A stretch of 23,669 bases of DNA from an uncultured Oscillospiraceae bacterium (GTDB lineage: Bacteria; Bacillota; Clostridia; Oscillospirales; Oscillospiraceae). Of this stretch, positions 1 through 7,821 are shown one piece after another (the stretch's first letter is position 1; every line of letters begins with the position of its first letter). Below the pieces are notes generated by a model. That model did not search any database. It worked only from the letters and a program-made list of their open reading frames with translations, and had not been told where the DNA came from. The position numbers and the translations under genes are program-made. The stretch spans positions 1 through 23,669 of the forward strand of contig CAKTQP010000032.1 in NCBI GenBank assembly GCA_934597165.1, in the 5' to 3' direction.

Positions 1-2
1 CC

Positions 3-824
3 ACCAAGGGACAGAAGATGCTCATGCTCATCGGCAAGGGCGGCGAGGGCAAAAGCCGCATCGGGCTGGTCATGCGCGCTCTGTTGGGCGACAGCATGAA
101 TACCACCAGTATCCAGAAGGTGGAGAGCAACCGGTTCAGCCGCGCGGATTTGGAAAACAAGCTCCTGATGGTGGACGACGATATGGACATGAGCGCCCTG
201 CCCAAGACCAATTATATCAAATCTATCGTGACTTCGGAGTGCAAGATGGATATGGAGCGCAAGGGCGTTCAGAGCTATCAGAGTCAGCTCTATGTGCGAT
301 TTCTCTGCTTCGGCAACGGTGCGCTGACCGCCCTGCACGACAAATCCGACGGTTTCTTTCGCCGTCAGATCGTGCTGACCACCAGAGATCGCCCCGCAGG
401 CAGAGCAGACGATCCGTTTCTGGTGGACAAGCTGCTGCGGGAAAAGGAGGGTATCTTTCTCTGGTGTCTGGAAGGGCTGCACCGGCTCATCGGGAACAAC
501 TATCAGTTCAGCATTTCGGGCAAAGCCAGAGAGAACATGGAGACGGTCAAGCGCAGCAGCAACAATGTGATCGAGTTTCTGCAATCCGAGGGATATATCC
601 GCTTTCGGGCAGACAGTGAAGCCAGCTCCAAGGCGATCTATGAAGCCTACACAAGATGGTGCGACGATAACGCGCAGAAGCCCATGTCCGCCAACCGCGT
701 CAGCTCCGAGCTTGCACAAAATGAGCGGCTTTACAATGTAGAGGCCACCAACAATGTTCATGTCGGCGGTAAGCGGGTGCGGGGCTTTGTGGGCATTGAG
801 GTGATCAATCCGCTGCCATATTAA
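3..824 (+). CDS. Phage/plasmid primase-helicase (P4/VirE-type), 3' part
   Basis: The reading frame is open from the first full codon of the window (TKGQKMLMLIGKGGEGKS), so the first ATG at 18 is probably internal and the N-terminal primase part lies outside. What remains looks like a superfamily 3 helicase domain of the P4/D5 primase type found on mobilisable elements and prophages. It has a Walker A loop (GKGGEGKS), a Walker B-like stretch (LLMVDDDMD), a motif-C-like segment (LCFGNG), and a C-terminal region typical of a winged helix. Such proteins unwind and prime element DNA during replication or after transfer. It lies upstream of the oriT and relaxase on the same strand, consistent with the replication gene of a mobilisable element. 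The family is a confident call; the exact subfamily is not. Confidence 0.75.
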   Translation, partial: TKGQKMLMLIGKGGEGKSRIGLVMRALLGDSMNTTSIQKVESNRFSRADLENKLLMVDDDMDMSALPKTNYIKSIVTSECKMDMERKGVQSYQSQLYVRFLCFGNGALTALHDKSDGFFRRQIVLTTRDRPAGRADDPFLVDKLLREKEGIFLWCLEGLHRLIGNNYQFSISGKARENMETVKRSSNNVIEFLQSEGYIRFRADSEASSKAIYEAYTRWCDDNAQKPMSANRVSSELAQNERLYNVEATNNVHVGGKRVRGFVGIEVINPLPY

Positions 825-1339
825 AAATGAGGAGCGGACTTCAAAATTGCCGTACACGCCGTACACTCTGTACGGCTGTTTTTGATTCCATTCTTAAAAA
901 CTGCTTTTGCTTGTGCGCACCGTGAAGCATTTCACGGCAGCGTGTAAAATCTGCCGCTAAACCGACGGCTGGTACGCAAAACCGGCGTACAGCAGCGTAC
1001 AGAAGCCAGTTTTGCCGTACCGAGCCGTACACGGGCAGCTCAATTTTGCGCCCTTAAATCAATGCTTGTGAAATCCGTGAAAATTCTCACCGCAAGTCGA
1101 AAGCACTGCACCATCCAGTGATTTACCGAAGCGTGAAGCGGCTGCACCTGACGGCGGCATATCCCACCGTTTCGTATGACCTCACGCAGAACGATAAAGC
1201 CGATAGGGTGCTGTTGCGAACAGGGCATCACGGACGGAAATTTGAGCGGATTTGTGGCACGGCAGATTTTTCACCGCAAAGCGCACACAGTTCACTTACT
1301 CAAAAACCAATATCACGAAAATATGGAGGTAAAAAGCTA
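825..1339. other. Non-coding gap rich in CGTAC repeats and hairpins
   Basis: I see no convincing gene in this 515-base gap. The left half holds clustered CGTAC motifs and several inverted repeats. CCGTACA-ctc-TGTACGG lies at 859-875 and is followed by CTGTTTTT, so it could end primase transcription. CCGTGAA-gcat-TTCACGG lies at 920-937. A long imperfect hairpin has arms at 971-986 and 1005-1021, with two further CGTACAG copies in its loop. The right half is unstructured apart from two CACCGCAA copies (near 1089 and 1270). Next to a primase gene this could be a replication-initiation or regulator-binding region, but that is inference. Confidence 0.5.
859..883 (+). terminator. Possible terminator or palindromic site after primase gene
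   Basis: A perfect 7-bp stem (859-865 with 869-875) with a 3-base loop is followed by CTGTTTTT. It lies 35 bases after the primase stop. The same CCGTACA arm recurs nearby, so it may instead be a protein-binding palindrome. Confidence 0.4.
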
Positions 1340-1555
1340 ATGAAATCCAATCTGAGAAATGAGATCAAGTCGTACATCGTTCGTCAGGGCATGACTATGC
1401 AGGAGATGGTCGATCTGCTGCGGGACGAACACGGTTGGTCTGACAGCGTTTCCAATCTTTCAAACAAGCTCCAGCGGGAATCCCTGTGCTACGTCGAGGC
1501 TGCTCAGCTTGCCGATGCGCTGGGATACGAGATTGTCTGGCAGAAACGAAAGTGA
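1340..1555 (+). CDS. Small HTH-like mobile-element protein (71 aa)
   Basis: The start is the ATG at 1340, placed by a GGAGGT ribosome site at 1325-1330; an upstream in-frame ATG at 1118 has no such site. The product (MKSNLRNEIKSYIVRQGMTM...) has alternating short helices: 'TMQEMVDLLRDEHGWSDSVSNLSNKL' looks like a Cro/C1-style helix-turn-helix, and the C-terminus reads 'AQLADALGYEIVWQKRK'. Closely similar short proteins occur next to DUF3847 and MobA genes on Clostridia elements. As I recall, they are often auto-annotated as LLM-class flavin oxidoreductases, which the length cannot support. A role as element regulator or accessory DNA-binding protein is inference. It is followed 13 bases later by the DUF3847 gene, probably in the same transcript. 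Confidence 0.75.
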   Translation: MKSNLRNEIKSYIVRQGMTMQEMVDLLRDEHGWSDSVSNLSNKLQRESLCYVEAAQLADALGYEIVWQKRK

Positions 1556-1568
1556 GGAGGATGCTCAC

Positions 1569-1775
1569 ATGACAGATGCAGAAAAGAAGCTGTTGCAGGC
1601 GCAGCACCGGTTGGAGGAAGCGCAGGCGCGGGATCGGGTCAAAGAACGCAAAGTGAGGACTCGCAGGCTCATTCAGGAGGGTGCAATTCTGGAAAAGGTG
1701 CTGCCGGAAGTGCGGACGATGGAGCCGACTGTACTGGAGGATTATCTGATGCAGAAGCTGTTGCAGCACGATTGA
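1569..1775 (+). CDS. DUF3847-type small coiled-coil protein (68 aa)
   Basis: The ATG at 1569 follows a GAGGAGG site that overlaps the end of the preceding gene. The 68-residue product is highly charged. An N-terminal heptad-like helix (about residues 1-35, rich in Glu, Gln, Lys and Arg) is followed by 'LIQEGAILEKVLPEVRTMEP', the segment I associate with DUF3847 proteins found beside MobA/MobL relaxases. The position immediately before oriT and the relaxase gene suggests an auxiliary mobilisation or oriT-binding protein. That role is inferred from context, since no function is established for the family. A strong terminator follows directly, so this gene closes the first transcript of the module. 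Confidence 0.7.
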   Translation: MTDAEKKLLQAQHRLEEAQARDRVKERKVRTRRLIQEGAILEKVLPEVRTMEPTVLEDYLMQKLLQHD

Positions 1776-1782
1776 ATCCGCA

Positions 1783-1820
1783 GGGAGGTCTCCGGGAAAC
1801 CGGGGGCCTTCCTCTTTTTT
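1783..1820 (+). terminator. Intrinsic terminator after DUF3847 gene
   Basis: A stem of about 10-13 bp (1783-1795 with 1800-1812, some G-U pairs) with a GAAA tetraloop is followed by TCTTTTTT. It lies 8 bases after the DUF3847 stop and separates that transcript from the relaxase gene. Confidence 0.75.
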
Positions 1821-1826
1821 GTCCCG

Positions 1827-1888
1827 AAGGGCGCACTTATTCACCACCCCGAAGGGGCGGTGGTACTTGCCGTTGGCAAGCCGTGCGC
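1827..1888 (-). other. oriT: Origin of transfer (oriT) with MOBQ-type nic site
   Basis: On the minus strand the sequence TAAGTGCGCCCTT (plus 1827-1839) matches the MOBQ/RSF1010-like nic core TAAGTGCG/CCCT. The predicted nick lies between plus positions 1832 and 1831. Immediately 5' of it on the same strand is a hairpin (1842-1845+1847-1850 with 1854-1857+1859-1862, one mismatch). A second perfect hairpin follows at 1866-1880 (CTTGCC-gtt-GGCAAG). GCGCAC (1831-1836) and GTGCGC (1883-1888) enclose both, allowing a three-way junction. Hairpin-then-nic upstream of a MOBQ relaxase gene is the family's usual layout. Transfer from this nick would lead with the DUF3847/primase side and bring mobA in last. 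Confidence 0.75.
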
Positions 1889-2145
1889 TCTGCGAGGCAG
1901 ATGCGGCTTCTGCGGAAGCCTCCAGACAATGCCACAGCACCTGCGGGCGCTGCTGTCATCGTCTGCGCAGACGGCAAATTCCCTGCGACAGGCGCAGAGA
2001 ATTGGGGGTAGAAATTCTCTACCCCTGTTGCCGCCTGCCTGCGCAAACCTGCCACCGGCAGCTTTGCCGCAGAGATGGACGGGCATCCTGCCCGTCCATT
2101 TTCTCTTTTGCGAAAGAGAAACAGAAAAAACGAGGTAAACGAACA
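1889..2145. other. Non-coding leader between oriT and relaxase gene
   Basis: This stretch has many short complementary segments and no convincing gene. Two hairpins stand next to the relaxase start. One is an 11-bp perfect stem at 2075-2085/2089-2099 followed by TTTTCTCTTTT. The other is an 8-bp stem TTCTCTTT-tgcg-AAAGAGAA at 2101-2120. They could terminate or attenuate transcription entering the relaxase gene, or belong to the oriT region. Confidence 0.45.
2075..2109 (+). terminator. Terminator/attenuator hairpin upstream of mobA
   Basis: A perfect 11-bp stem (2075-2085 with 2089-2099, loop TCC) is followed by a broken T-tract (TTTTCTCTTTT). It ends about 45 bases before the relaxase ATG, so it may limit relaxase expression. 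Confidence 0.5.
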
Positions 2146-3843
2146 ATGGCAATTTATCATCTGGAAGCGAAGGTGGTCAGTCGGGGCGCAGGGCGCTCCG
2201 CCGTGGCCGCCTCCGCTTATCTGAGCTGTTCCCGTCTCTACAACGATTACGACGGGATACAGCATGACTACACAAAAAAACAGGGGCTTGTTTGGCAGGA
2301 GGTTTTCTTGCCGGAATATGCCCCGCAGGAATGGAAAGACCGGGAACAGCTCTGGAACGCCGTAGAGGAAGTGGAGACTGCCAAGGACAGCCGGTTGGCG
2401 CGTGAATTTGTCGTTGCCCTGCCCATAGAGCTGAACCGCGTAGAGCAGATCGAGTTGCTGCAAGAATTTATCCGGGAGCAGTTCGTATCAAACGGGATGT
2501 GCGCCGATGCTGCCATTCATGACACGGACGGCCACAATCCCCACGCGCACATTCTGCTGACAGTGCGCCCGTTGGATGAACAGGGCAAGTGGCAGTACAA
2601 GACCGAGAAGGAATACCTCTGCATGAAAAACGGCGAGGAACGCGGCTTCACTGCCGCTGAGTTCCGGACGGCACAGAACGAGGGGTGGGAGAAACAATAT
2701 CCCTACAAGGTCGGCAAAAAGAAGGTGTATATGGTTCCTTCCGAGGCTGATGCACAGGGGCTTGTCCGGGCTGACAAGCATCCCAAAAGCACCCGCTACG
2801 GCAGACAGAATCCCATCTCTGAACGCCGGAACAGCGAGGAACAGCTTGCGGCATGGCGGGCAGCATGGGCAGATGTGTCCAACCGTTATCTGAAACGAGC
2901 CGGGCGAGAGGAACGCATTGACCACCGAAGCAACGCCGCACGGGGTATTGACGAGATTCCTACCATCCATGAAGGTGTGACGGCGCAGGCGTTGGAGCGC
3001 AAGGGAATCATCTCTGACCGCTGTGAATTGAACCGGCAAATCAAAGCCGACAATGCGTTGCTGCGGGAGTTGAAAGCCGAAGTCAAGAAGCTGGCCGCAC
3101 TGGTTGCCCGTACTGTTCCCGCCATTGCGGAGGGGCTGGAGAAGCTGCGCAGCCGTGTGATGATCTTCTGTTATCAGCTCTCTCATATTCGCAGCGGCAA
3201 AGCGCATATTCAAAAATCCCTTGCCGTATGGAAGCCGGAGCTGGAGCGTTACACCGGTCTGGTACAGCAGATCAAGGAAAAGAGCAAGGAGCGCAAATCG
3301 TTGGTTGCAGAGATAAAGGAAGTGCCAATATACCATGTGAAACGCCACAAGGCGCTGGCTGTCCGCATTGCCGAGCTGACAGAAGATTTGGAAGAACTGC
3401 GTTCTGAAAAGGCGCTCCTTTTGCAAAGATTTGAATATGCAGAGGATGCAGGCGCAGAGGCGTTCCGCAAGGATATTGCCACCATGGAGGCTGGTCTAAA
3501 AAAGTTAGAGGCACAGGAGCAAAAATACTCTGCCGAGTTGGATAAGGCTTTGGACGAATACGCAGAACTGAAAGCGCAGGCTGCGGATTTTGACCCGGTG
3601 GAGTTGTACAAAGCACGGCAGGGCATCCGTCCTGCACAGGAAAAGGAGTCAGAAAAGCAGTTAGAGGATGCCATGCATGAGAAGCCATCTCTTACTATGC
3701 TGCTCAGTGCCAAGCAGGAAGCGTCTCATCTGCTTGGAGAGGATGCAGAAGAACGGCAGGCGCGACAACTCATTGCTCACAAAAGGCAGGAGCAGCATCG
3801 AAATTCAATCATCAAACGAAAAAGAAGTGACCCTGAGCGGTAA
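2146..3843 (+). CDS. mobA: MobA/MobL family relaxase (MOBQ)
   Basis: The ATG at 2146 begins the conserved start MAIYHLEAKVVSRGAGRSAVAASAY; the frame is open further upstream but without family similarity. The 565-residue product is a relaxase that nicks oriT and stays bound to the 5' end through tyrosine. The likely catalytic Tyr is Y25 (ASAYLS), and the metal-binding HUH-type motif GHNPHAHILL gives H130, H133 and H135. Relaxase domain signatures (RLAREFVVALP, TKSTRYG-like segments) span about residues 1-260. A long coiled coil rich in Lys and Glu follows (about 290-490), then a basic tail. The gene belongs with the oriT just upstream. No coupling-protein or type IV secretion gene is visible, so a mobilisable rather than self-transmissible element is likely, though the left part is outside the window. 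Confidence 0.92.
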   Translation: MAIYHLEAKVVSRGAGRSAVAASAYLSCSRLYNDYDGIQHDYTKKQGLVWQEVFLPEYAPQEWKDREQLWNAVEEVETAKDSRLAREFVVALPIELNRVEQIELLQEFIREQFVSNGMCADAAIHDTDGHNPHAHILLTVRPLDEQGKWQYKTEKEYLCMKNGEERGFTAAEFRTAQNEGWEKQYPYKVGKKKVYMVPSEADAQGLVRADKHPKSTRYGRQNPISERRNSEEQLAAWRAAWADVSNRYLKRAGREERIDHRSNAARGIDEIPTIHEGVTAQALERKGIISDRCELNRQIKADNALLRELKAEVKKLAALVARTVPAIAEGLEKLRSRVMIFCYQLSHIRSGKAHIQKSLAVWKPELERYTGLVQQIKEKSKERKSLVAEIKEVPIYHVKRHKALAVRIAELTEDLEELRSEKALLLQRFEYAEDAGAEAFRKDIATMEAGLKKLEAQEQKYSAELDKALDEYAELKAQAADFDPVELYKARQGIRPAQEKESEKQLEDAMHEKPSLTMLLSAKQEASHLLGEDAEERQARQLIAHKRQEQHRNSIIKRKRSDPER

Positions 3844-3852
3844 TCGTGCAAA

Positions 3853-3880
3853 AGGCGGCGGCTCATACGAGCCGCCGCCT
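3853..3880. terminator. Bidirectional terminator between mobA and the lipid operon
   Basis: A perfect 12-bp GC-rich stem (3853-3864 with 3869-3880, loop ATAC) lies between two converging genes. On the minus strand it is followed by TTTTGC, a better T-tract than CTGTT on the plus strand. It probably ends both the relaxase transcript and the long minus-strand operon. Confidence 0.75.
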
Positions 3881-3897
3881 CTGTTAAAAAGTTGGTG

Positions 3898-4104
3898 TCA
3901 ATCGTCGAAATCCTCAAATTCAGCGGTACTTTCGTTCCCGTGCTTAGCCAGCCATCCTTTCAGCGGACATGGCTTATCCTCTTCCAGATAGCCATATACC
4001 ATGTCCGCAAGTAAACCAAGAAAACCCGCACCGAAAACGAATTTCAGAAAGCCTCTGCACTTGCAGTGCTTCTTTTCACAACAGTCATGATTTACCTTTT
4101 TCAT
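3898..4104 (-). CDS. Small Cys-rich single-pass membrane protein (68 aa)
   Basis: I do not recognise this family. The start is the ATG at 4104, behind a GGAG site and 13 bases after the stop of the upstream radical SAM gene, so it is the last gene of the operon. The N-terminal 17 residues carry Cys8, Cys9, Cys14 and Cys16 among His and Lys (CCEKKHCKC), a pattern that could bind a metal or Fe-S cluster. A hydrophobic segment follows (FLKFVFGAGFLGLLADMVYGYL, about residues 19-40, mildly polar at the end). The tail has one more Cys (KPCP) and a very acidic end (EFEDFDD). It may anchor or feed electrons to the neighbouring radical SAM enzyme; that is inference only. Confidence 0.65.
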   Translation of the reverse strand: MKKVNHDCCEKKHCKCRGFLKFVFGAGFLGLLADMVYGYLEEDKPCPLKGWLAKHGNESTAEFEDFDD

Positions 4105-4117
4105 ATTTATATCTCCA

Positions 4118-5497
4118 TCAGATATGATTTTCTTCCGTCCACAGCTTGTCCGCTTCCGGCTTCCAGCAATCGGCGTAAGCCTTGCACTTGTTGCAAAGAT
4201 GCTCCGCGCTCTCCGGTGCCTCCAAGTCAGTGGAGTGCGCGCCGCTCTCTGCCACCATCTTCGGCAGCAGCTCGGGGTTTTCCAGCATGGGGCAGGGGCG
4301 CAAGTGGTTGCCGTTGAAGGGCTGTCCCTTTCGGTAGAGCTTGAACAGCGGCTGCTGCAAGCACTCCAAAAAGCTCTTGTCACGGATATTGGCGCTGGAG
4401 TAATGAATGAACACGCAGGGTTCCACATCGCCTGCGGCGTTGATGTGACAGTAAATTCTGCCGCCAGCTACGCATCCGCCTGCAAACTCACCATCGTTCT
4501 GAAAGTCAATGCAATACAGTTCCTTGCCGCCGGTAAGCCCGCGGATCTCCCGTACACGGTCTTTCATATATGCTCTCTGCTCCGGTGTCAGCAACAGGGA
4601 TGTATCGGCGTTCAGACCAACGGGCATATAGTGGAAATACCATGCGAAAATGCAGCCCTTGGAAATCAGAAGATCCAGGAACTCGTCGCTGGTGACCACC
4701 TTGTAGTTCTGGCTGGTGTAGCAGATGGACACGCCAAAAGGAATGCGGTGGCTGTGCATCAGCTCCATCGCGTCCAGCGCTTTTTGGAAATGTCCCTGTC
4801 CCCGGCGGCCATCGTTGGCTTCCTCAAAGCCCTCGACGCTGATGGACACGAAGAAGTTGCCCACCCGCAGTATCTCCTGACAAAATTCCTCGTCAATGAG
4901 CGTTCCGTTCGTAAAGGCGTGGAACGCCATGTCGCGGTGCTTTTCACACAGGCGGATGATGTCCTTCTTCCGCAGCAGCGGCTCGCCGCCGGTGAACAGG
5001 CAGGCATGGGTGCCCAGTTCCTTGGCCTCAGTCAACACCCGATCCATTTCCTCAAAGGTCAGGCTCTGTTTGTGACCATATTCTGCCGCCCAGCAGCCAG
5101 TGCAGTGCATATTGCAGGCAGAGGTGGGATCCATCAGGATGAGCCAGGGCACATTGATGTCATATTTTCTTGCATTTTCCTGCGCAGTCTGATAGCCCCG
5201 GAAGCCGCCCTCGTAGGCCGCGTTGGTCAAAAATGTCTTAAGTATGTAGGGGTCATTTTCCCGAATGAGCCGCTGAGTGTAATGCGCCCACTTCCCGTTG
5301 GGGTTTTCCGCGATCATCCGCAGCGTCTTATAGGAATTATCACTCCACGTCCCCTTGTGGATCTTCTGAATCATGTCGACGAGCTGCTCGGCAAGGTCAC
5401 CCACATCCTGCGTCTGGCCCTTTTTCAGCATGGAGTCCAAGATTGTTTCAAAGGCTTTGCGCTCCGCCGCATGGGAAATCTTTTCTGTAATGCTCAT
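4118..5497 (-). CDS. Radical SAM enzyme with C-terminal Cys-rich (SPASM-like) region, paralog 1
   Basis: The 459-residue protein has the canonical radical SAM CX3CX2C motif at C128, C132 and C135 (CNMHCTGC), followed by GGEPLLRK, which matches the SAM-binding GGE motif. The C-terminal third is Cys-rich: GGCVAGG, YCHINAAGDVEPCVF, RPCPML and CNKCKAYADC. This pattern resembles SPASM/twitch regions that bind auxiliary Fe-S clusters. About 115 residues precede the barrel, with no membrane segment. It is clearly paralogous to the enzyme at 12280-13665, sharing NVPW-ILMDPTSACN-HCTGCWAAEYG. The ribosome site AAAGGA overlaps the end of the upstream GT8 gene. The substrate is unknown; the operon's lipid genes suggest a lipid or glycolipid rather than a peptide. 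Confidence 0.88.
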   Translation of the reverse strand: MSITEKISHAAERKAFETILDSMLKKGQTQDVGDLAEQLVDMIQKIHKGTWSDNSYKTLRMIAENPNGKWAHYTQRLIRENDPYILKTFLTNAAYEGGFRGYQTAQENARKYDINVPWLILMDPTSACNMHCTGCWAAEYGHKQSLTFEEMDRVLTEAKELGTHACLFTGGEPLLRKKDIIRLCEKHRDMAFHAFTNGTLIDEEFCQEILRVGNFFVSISVEGFEEANDGRRGQGHFQKALDAMELMHSHRIPFGVSICYTSQNYKVVTSDEFLDLLISKGCIFAWYFHYMPVGLNADTSLLLTPEQRAYMKDRVREIRGLTGGKELYCIDFQNDGEFAGGCVAGGRIYCHINAAGDVEPCVFIHYSSANIRDKSFLECLQQPLFKLYRKGQPFNGNHLRPCPMLENPELLPKMVAESGAHSTDLEAPESAEHLCNKCKAYADCWKPEADKLWTEENHI

Positions 5498-5504
5498 AGT
5501 TCAC

Positions 5505-6359
5505 TTATCCTTTCTGCCAAAGCTGGCATTGTTTTTTCATTTGAGAGACAATTTCCTCATAAAACACATTTAATTCGCCAATGTACCCCGATTTCCACGG
5601 CTTATTCCGCCCACAGTAATGAATAACAGCAGATTGTTGATGCACATCCTCTAACGTCATTCCGGTGCCTTTGCGCCGATGAAGGGCATATAGCTTTTCT
5701 GTCATGTTATAGCGGACAGCGTCCAGCGGAAGAATGCGCTGTCCATACAAGGCGCTGATAATATCCTGATCTGGAAGCAGTAGCCGCCCTTTGTGTGCCT
5801 CCATATAGTTGAACACTTCTTGTGTGTCCTGCTCTGCCCGCAATGCCTGCAAATTCATCAGCATTACACCGGAATTGATATAAGGGCTGTCCTCGCCCAT
5901 GTCGAGACGCAGTTCATTAAAGCGGTGCAGTAGCGCCCGTATGTGAGAGGCCGCTGCGAAATATGCTGTATTCATCGGCAATTCATACAGTTCCTGCAAA
6001 CTCTTTCGTACCACAATATCAGGGTCGAGATATAATACCCGCTCAAGTGTGGCTGGCAAGTATTTCGCCGCAAAAATGCGGTAATAAATTGCTTTTGGGT
6101 ATCGGTCAGAAGTTGGGGCGTCAGCCAAACCGCATTCGTTTACTTTTATCAAGTGCAGCTTGCCGCGTTGCCCCAAGATGGCATTCGTTGTGATCAAATC
6201 TGTATCCGCCAAACCATCGTCGTGCAGAATATATACGCAAAAATAGGCGGAACTGTCGCTACAAAGCGCAGAAAACAGCATAACATTCAACTGCTGGACA
6301 TAATTCCGATCCAATGTGACAAGCAGATTTATTGTGTGAAAGTTTTTTGCTTTAATCAT
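5505..6359 (-). CDS. Glycosyltransferase family 8 protein
   Basis: The 284-residue protein has a GT-A fold typical of GT8 (galactosyl/glucosyl transferases of the LgtC/RfaJ type). An N-terminal strand reads 'INLLVTLDRNYVQQLNVMLFSAL', the metal-binding DXD motif is LDPDIV (D112, D114), and downstream come YINSGVMLMNL and LPDQDIISALY, then HYCGRNKPWK near the C-terminus. These enzymes transfer a sugar from a UDP-sugar with retention. The start overlaps the end of the upstream TVP38-like gene by 8 bases, with GGAG in front. Among lipid kinase, acyltransferase and phosphatase genes it probably glycosylates a lipid head group, which is inference; a soluble or protein acceptor cannot be excluded. 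Confidence 0.88.
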   Translation of the reverse strand: MIKAKNFHTINLLVTLDRNYVQQLNVMLFSALCSDSSAYFCVYILHDDGLADTDLITTNAILGQRGKLHLIKVNECGLADAPTSDRYPKAIYYRIFAAKYLPATLERVLYLDPDIVVRKSLQELYELPMNTAYFAAASHIRALLHRFNELRLDMGEDSPYINSGVMLMNLQALRAEQDTQEVFNYMEAHKGRLLLPDQDIISALYGQRILPLDAVRYNMTEKLYALHRRKGTGMTLEDVHQQSAVIHYCGRNKPWKSGYIGELNVFYEEIVSQMKKQCQLWQKG

Positions 6360-7065
6360 GCTTTTTCTCCATGTGCTGTCTATTTAAGCTGTGCCTTCTA
6401 CGGTAAAAATGAAAGACGATACAGGAAATGATAGTGGCTGCAAGTTCGATGCCCGCCGCAGTAAGAAATTGAGGGGAACGCACATCCGAAATACTCATGC
6501 CCATAATAGGAAACAAAATACAGGTCGGCAGGAAACCCAGCAGACAGGCTGGAAGATACGCCCGGTACTTCACCCCTACTGCCCCCATATATGCGCTGAC
6601 TACATCAGCAGACAGGATGCCCAGCAAGCGGACGATCAGCACGAAAAAGAAATCACTGCCGCCGCGAAGGTCGTGGAGCATGGCGGACTTCGGCCAGCGA
6701 TGCAGAATATACTGCACTGCTTGACTGCCCAGCTTTTTCCCCAACCAATAGGGAATACTGACCATGACCGCTGTGCCTGCGATGTTTACCGCGATTGCCA
6801 CGGGCAATGGAAACAAAATGCCGCTGGCAGCATAGAACAGACCACTATACAAAAAGATGCTCAGACTTTTCACCGCAAACAGCATCCATAATACTGCTGC
6901 GGCAAAAATTGGCTGCTGGGGTGTATAGCTCAAAATGCCCTCCAGCGTAAACTCATCTTTATGCAGCAGACATACTGCAATGATCGTGAACCAAACCAAT
7001 GCAAGCAGGCATTTGGTGATTCGTATCCGCCGATTCTCTGGCGATGTGTTACTCGACTTGTGCAT
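6352..7065 (-). CDS. TVP38/TMEM64 (DedA/VTT-type) membrane protein
   Basis: The frame is open to 7176, but the ATG at 7065 is preferred: it has GGAAAG in front and overlaps the upstream gene by only 17 bases. The 237-residue product has about five or six hydrophobic segments and the VTT-family core (SGLFYAASGILFPLPVAIAVNIAGTA, then YWLGKKLGS). A second family feature is RLLGILSADVVSAYMGAVGV. DedA/VTT proteins are lipid scramblases or undecaprenyl/phospholipid flippases in the families studied. The place in a lipid operon fits movement of a modified lipid across the membrane. The basic C-terminus (FYRRRHSLNRQ) faces the cytoplasm by the positive-inside rule. Confidence 0.82.
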   Translation of the reverse strand: MHKSSNTSPENRRIRITKCLLALVWFTIIAVCLLHKDEFTLEGILSYTPQQPIFAAAVLWMLFAVKSLSIFLYSGLFYAASGILFPLPVAIAVNIAGTAVMVSIPYWLGKKLGSQAVQYILHRWPKSAMLHDLRGGSDFFFVLIVRLLGILSADVVSAYMGAVGVKYRAYLPACLLGFLPTCILFPIMGMSISDVRSPQFLTAAGIELAATIISCIVFHFYRRRHSLNRQHMEKKHD

Positions 7066-7816
7066 GAACGGACTTCTTTCCGGGTAGAGAAGCCATTGCA
7101 GCATGGATAAAAGCGGGGTGACGGCCTTTATCCAGTGCAAATACGACAGCGTAGGCCGCAGCTCCTGCCGTTTCAATCATCATATCGCCCATTGTGTCGA
7201 TCAAGCCAATATCGATATAGCCCTCCAACGGTTCTCCATTGACGATGACGCTGTCAATTTGGTCGATGCTGCCGATCACGCCGGTGACCTCGCCTAAGTC
7301 GTAAGAATGGATGGCGTGAATAATCGTGTCCCGCTGCATATCCATGCCGAACCAGCGATCCATGCCAAATTCGTAGAATTCCCATAGTGCAGAAACAGAT
7401 ATGGAGAACATTAACGCGACAAGCACACGCAGCAGACGGTCATTCTCGTATTTCCTGTTTATCACCACAGGGAGATAAGAGCCAAACAGGGCAAAAACCA
7501 CACCGCCGCATAGATGCAGCAGTTTATCCCAATGCGCAATGAGATAGTACAGCTTGTAAATCCGTCCTGACATAGAGGCCAGCAGGTAAAGCAGGCTGAA
7601 CACAAACAGCGTATCAGACATCCGGTAGCCGAAAGCCTCAAGGATATACGGTACTGCCACACCGATGCCTACCAGCAGGCACACAAGCGCATCGGACACC
7701 GGCCCTGAATGCAGAGAGCGCAGCATGGAGTACAGTACAAACAGCTCACATACTGTCCAAAACCACACACGCCAGCGCGTCTGTTCAGCTTGAATACTTA
7801 GCTTTACCTTCTGCAT
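7049..7816 (-). CDS. DUF2238 (YjdF-like) multipass membrane protein
   Basis: The 255-residue protein has about six hydrophobic segments. It has a conserved-looking polar pattern inside or next to membrane helices: HWDKLLH (H95, D97, H101), ALWEFYEFGMD (E146, E149, D153) and LIDTMGDMMIETAG. This matches the layout I associate with the YjdF/DUF2238 family, whose function is unknown. The buried His, Asp and Glu residues could form a metal site, so an enzyme acting on lipids is possible but unproven. It starts 5 bases after the lipid kinase stop and overlaps the next gene by 17 bases, so it is co-translated with them. Confidence 0.65.
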   Translation of the reverse strand: MQKVKLSIQAEQTRWRVWFWTVCELFVLYSMLRSLHSGPVSDALVCLLVGIGVAVPYILEAFGYRMSDTLFVFSLLYLLASMSGRIYKLYYLIAHWDKLLHLCGGVVFALFGSYLPVVINRKYENDRLLRVLVALMFSISVSALWEFYEFGMDRWFGMDMQRDTIIHAIHSYDLGEVTGVIGSIDQIDSVIVNGEPLEGYIDIGLIDTMGDMMIETAGAAAYAVVFALDKGRHPAFIHAAMASLPGKKSVHAQVE

Positions 7817-7821
7817 TTCTG

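Noticed and set aside
1340..1555. Label as LLM-class flavin-dependent oxidoreductase.
   Set aside because: 71 residues cannot form that barrel. The sequence looks like a small helical DNA-binding protein.
4118..5497. RiPP (peptide) maturation cluster around the radical SAM genes.
   Set aside because: No precursor-like peptide, leader-binding domain, peptidase or peptide transporter is seen. The only small protein has a membrane segment and Cys cluster, and the neighbours are lipid enzymes.
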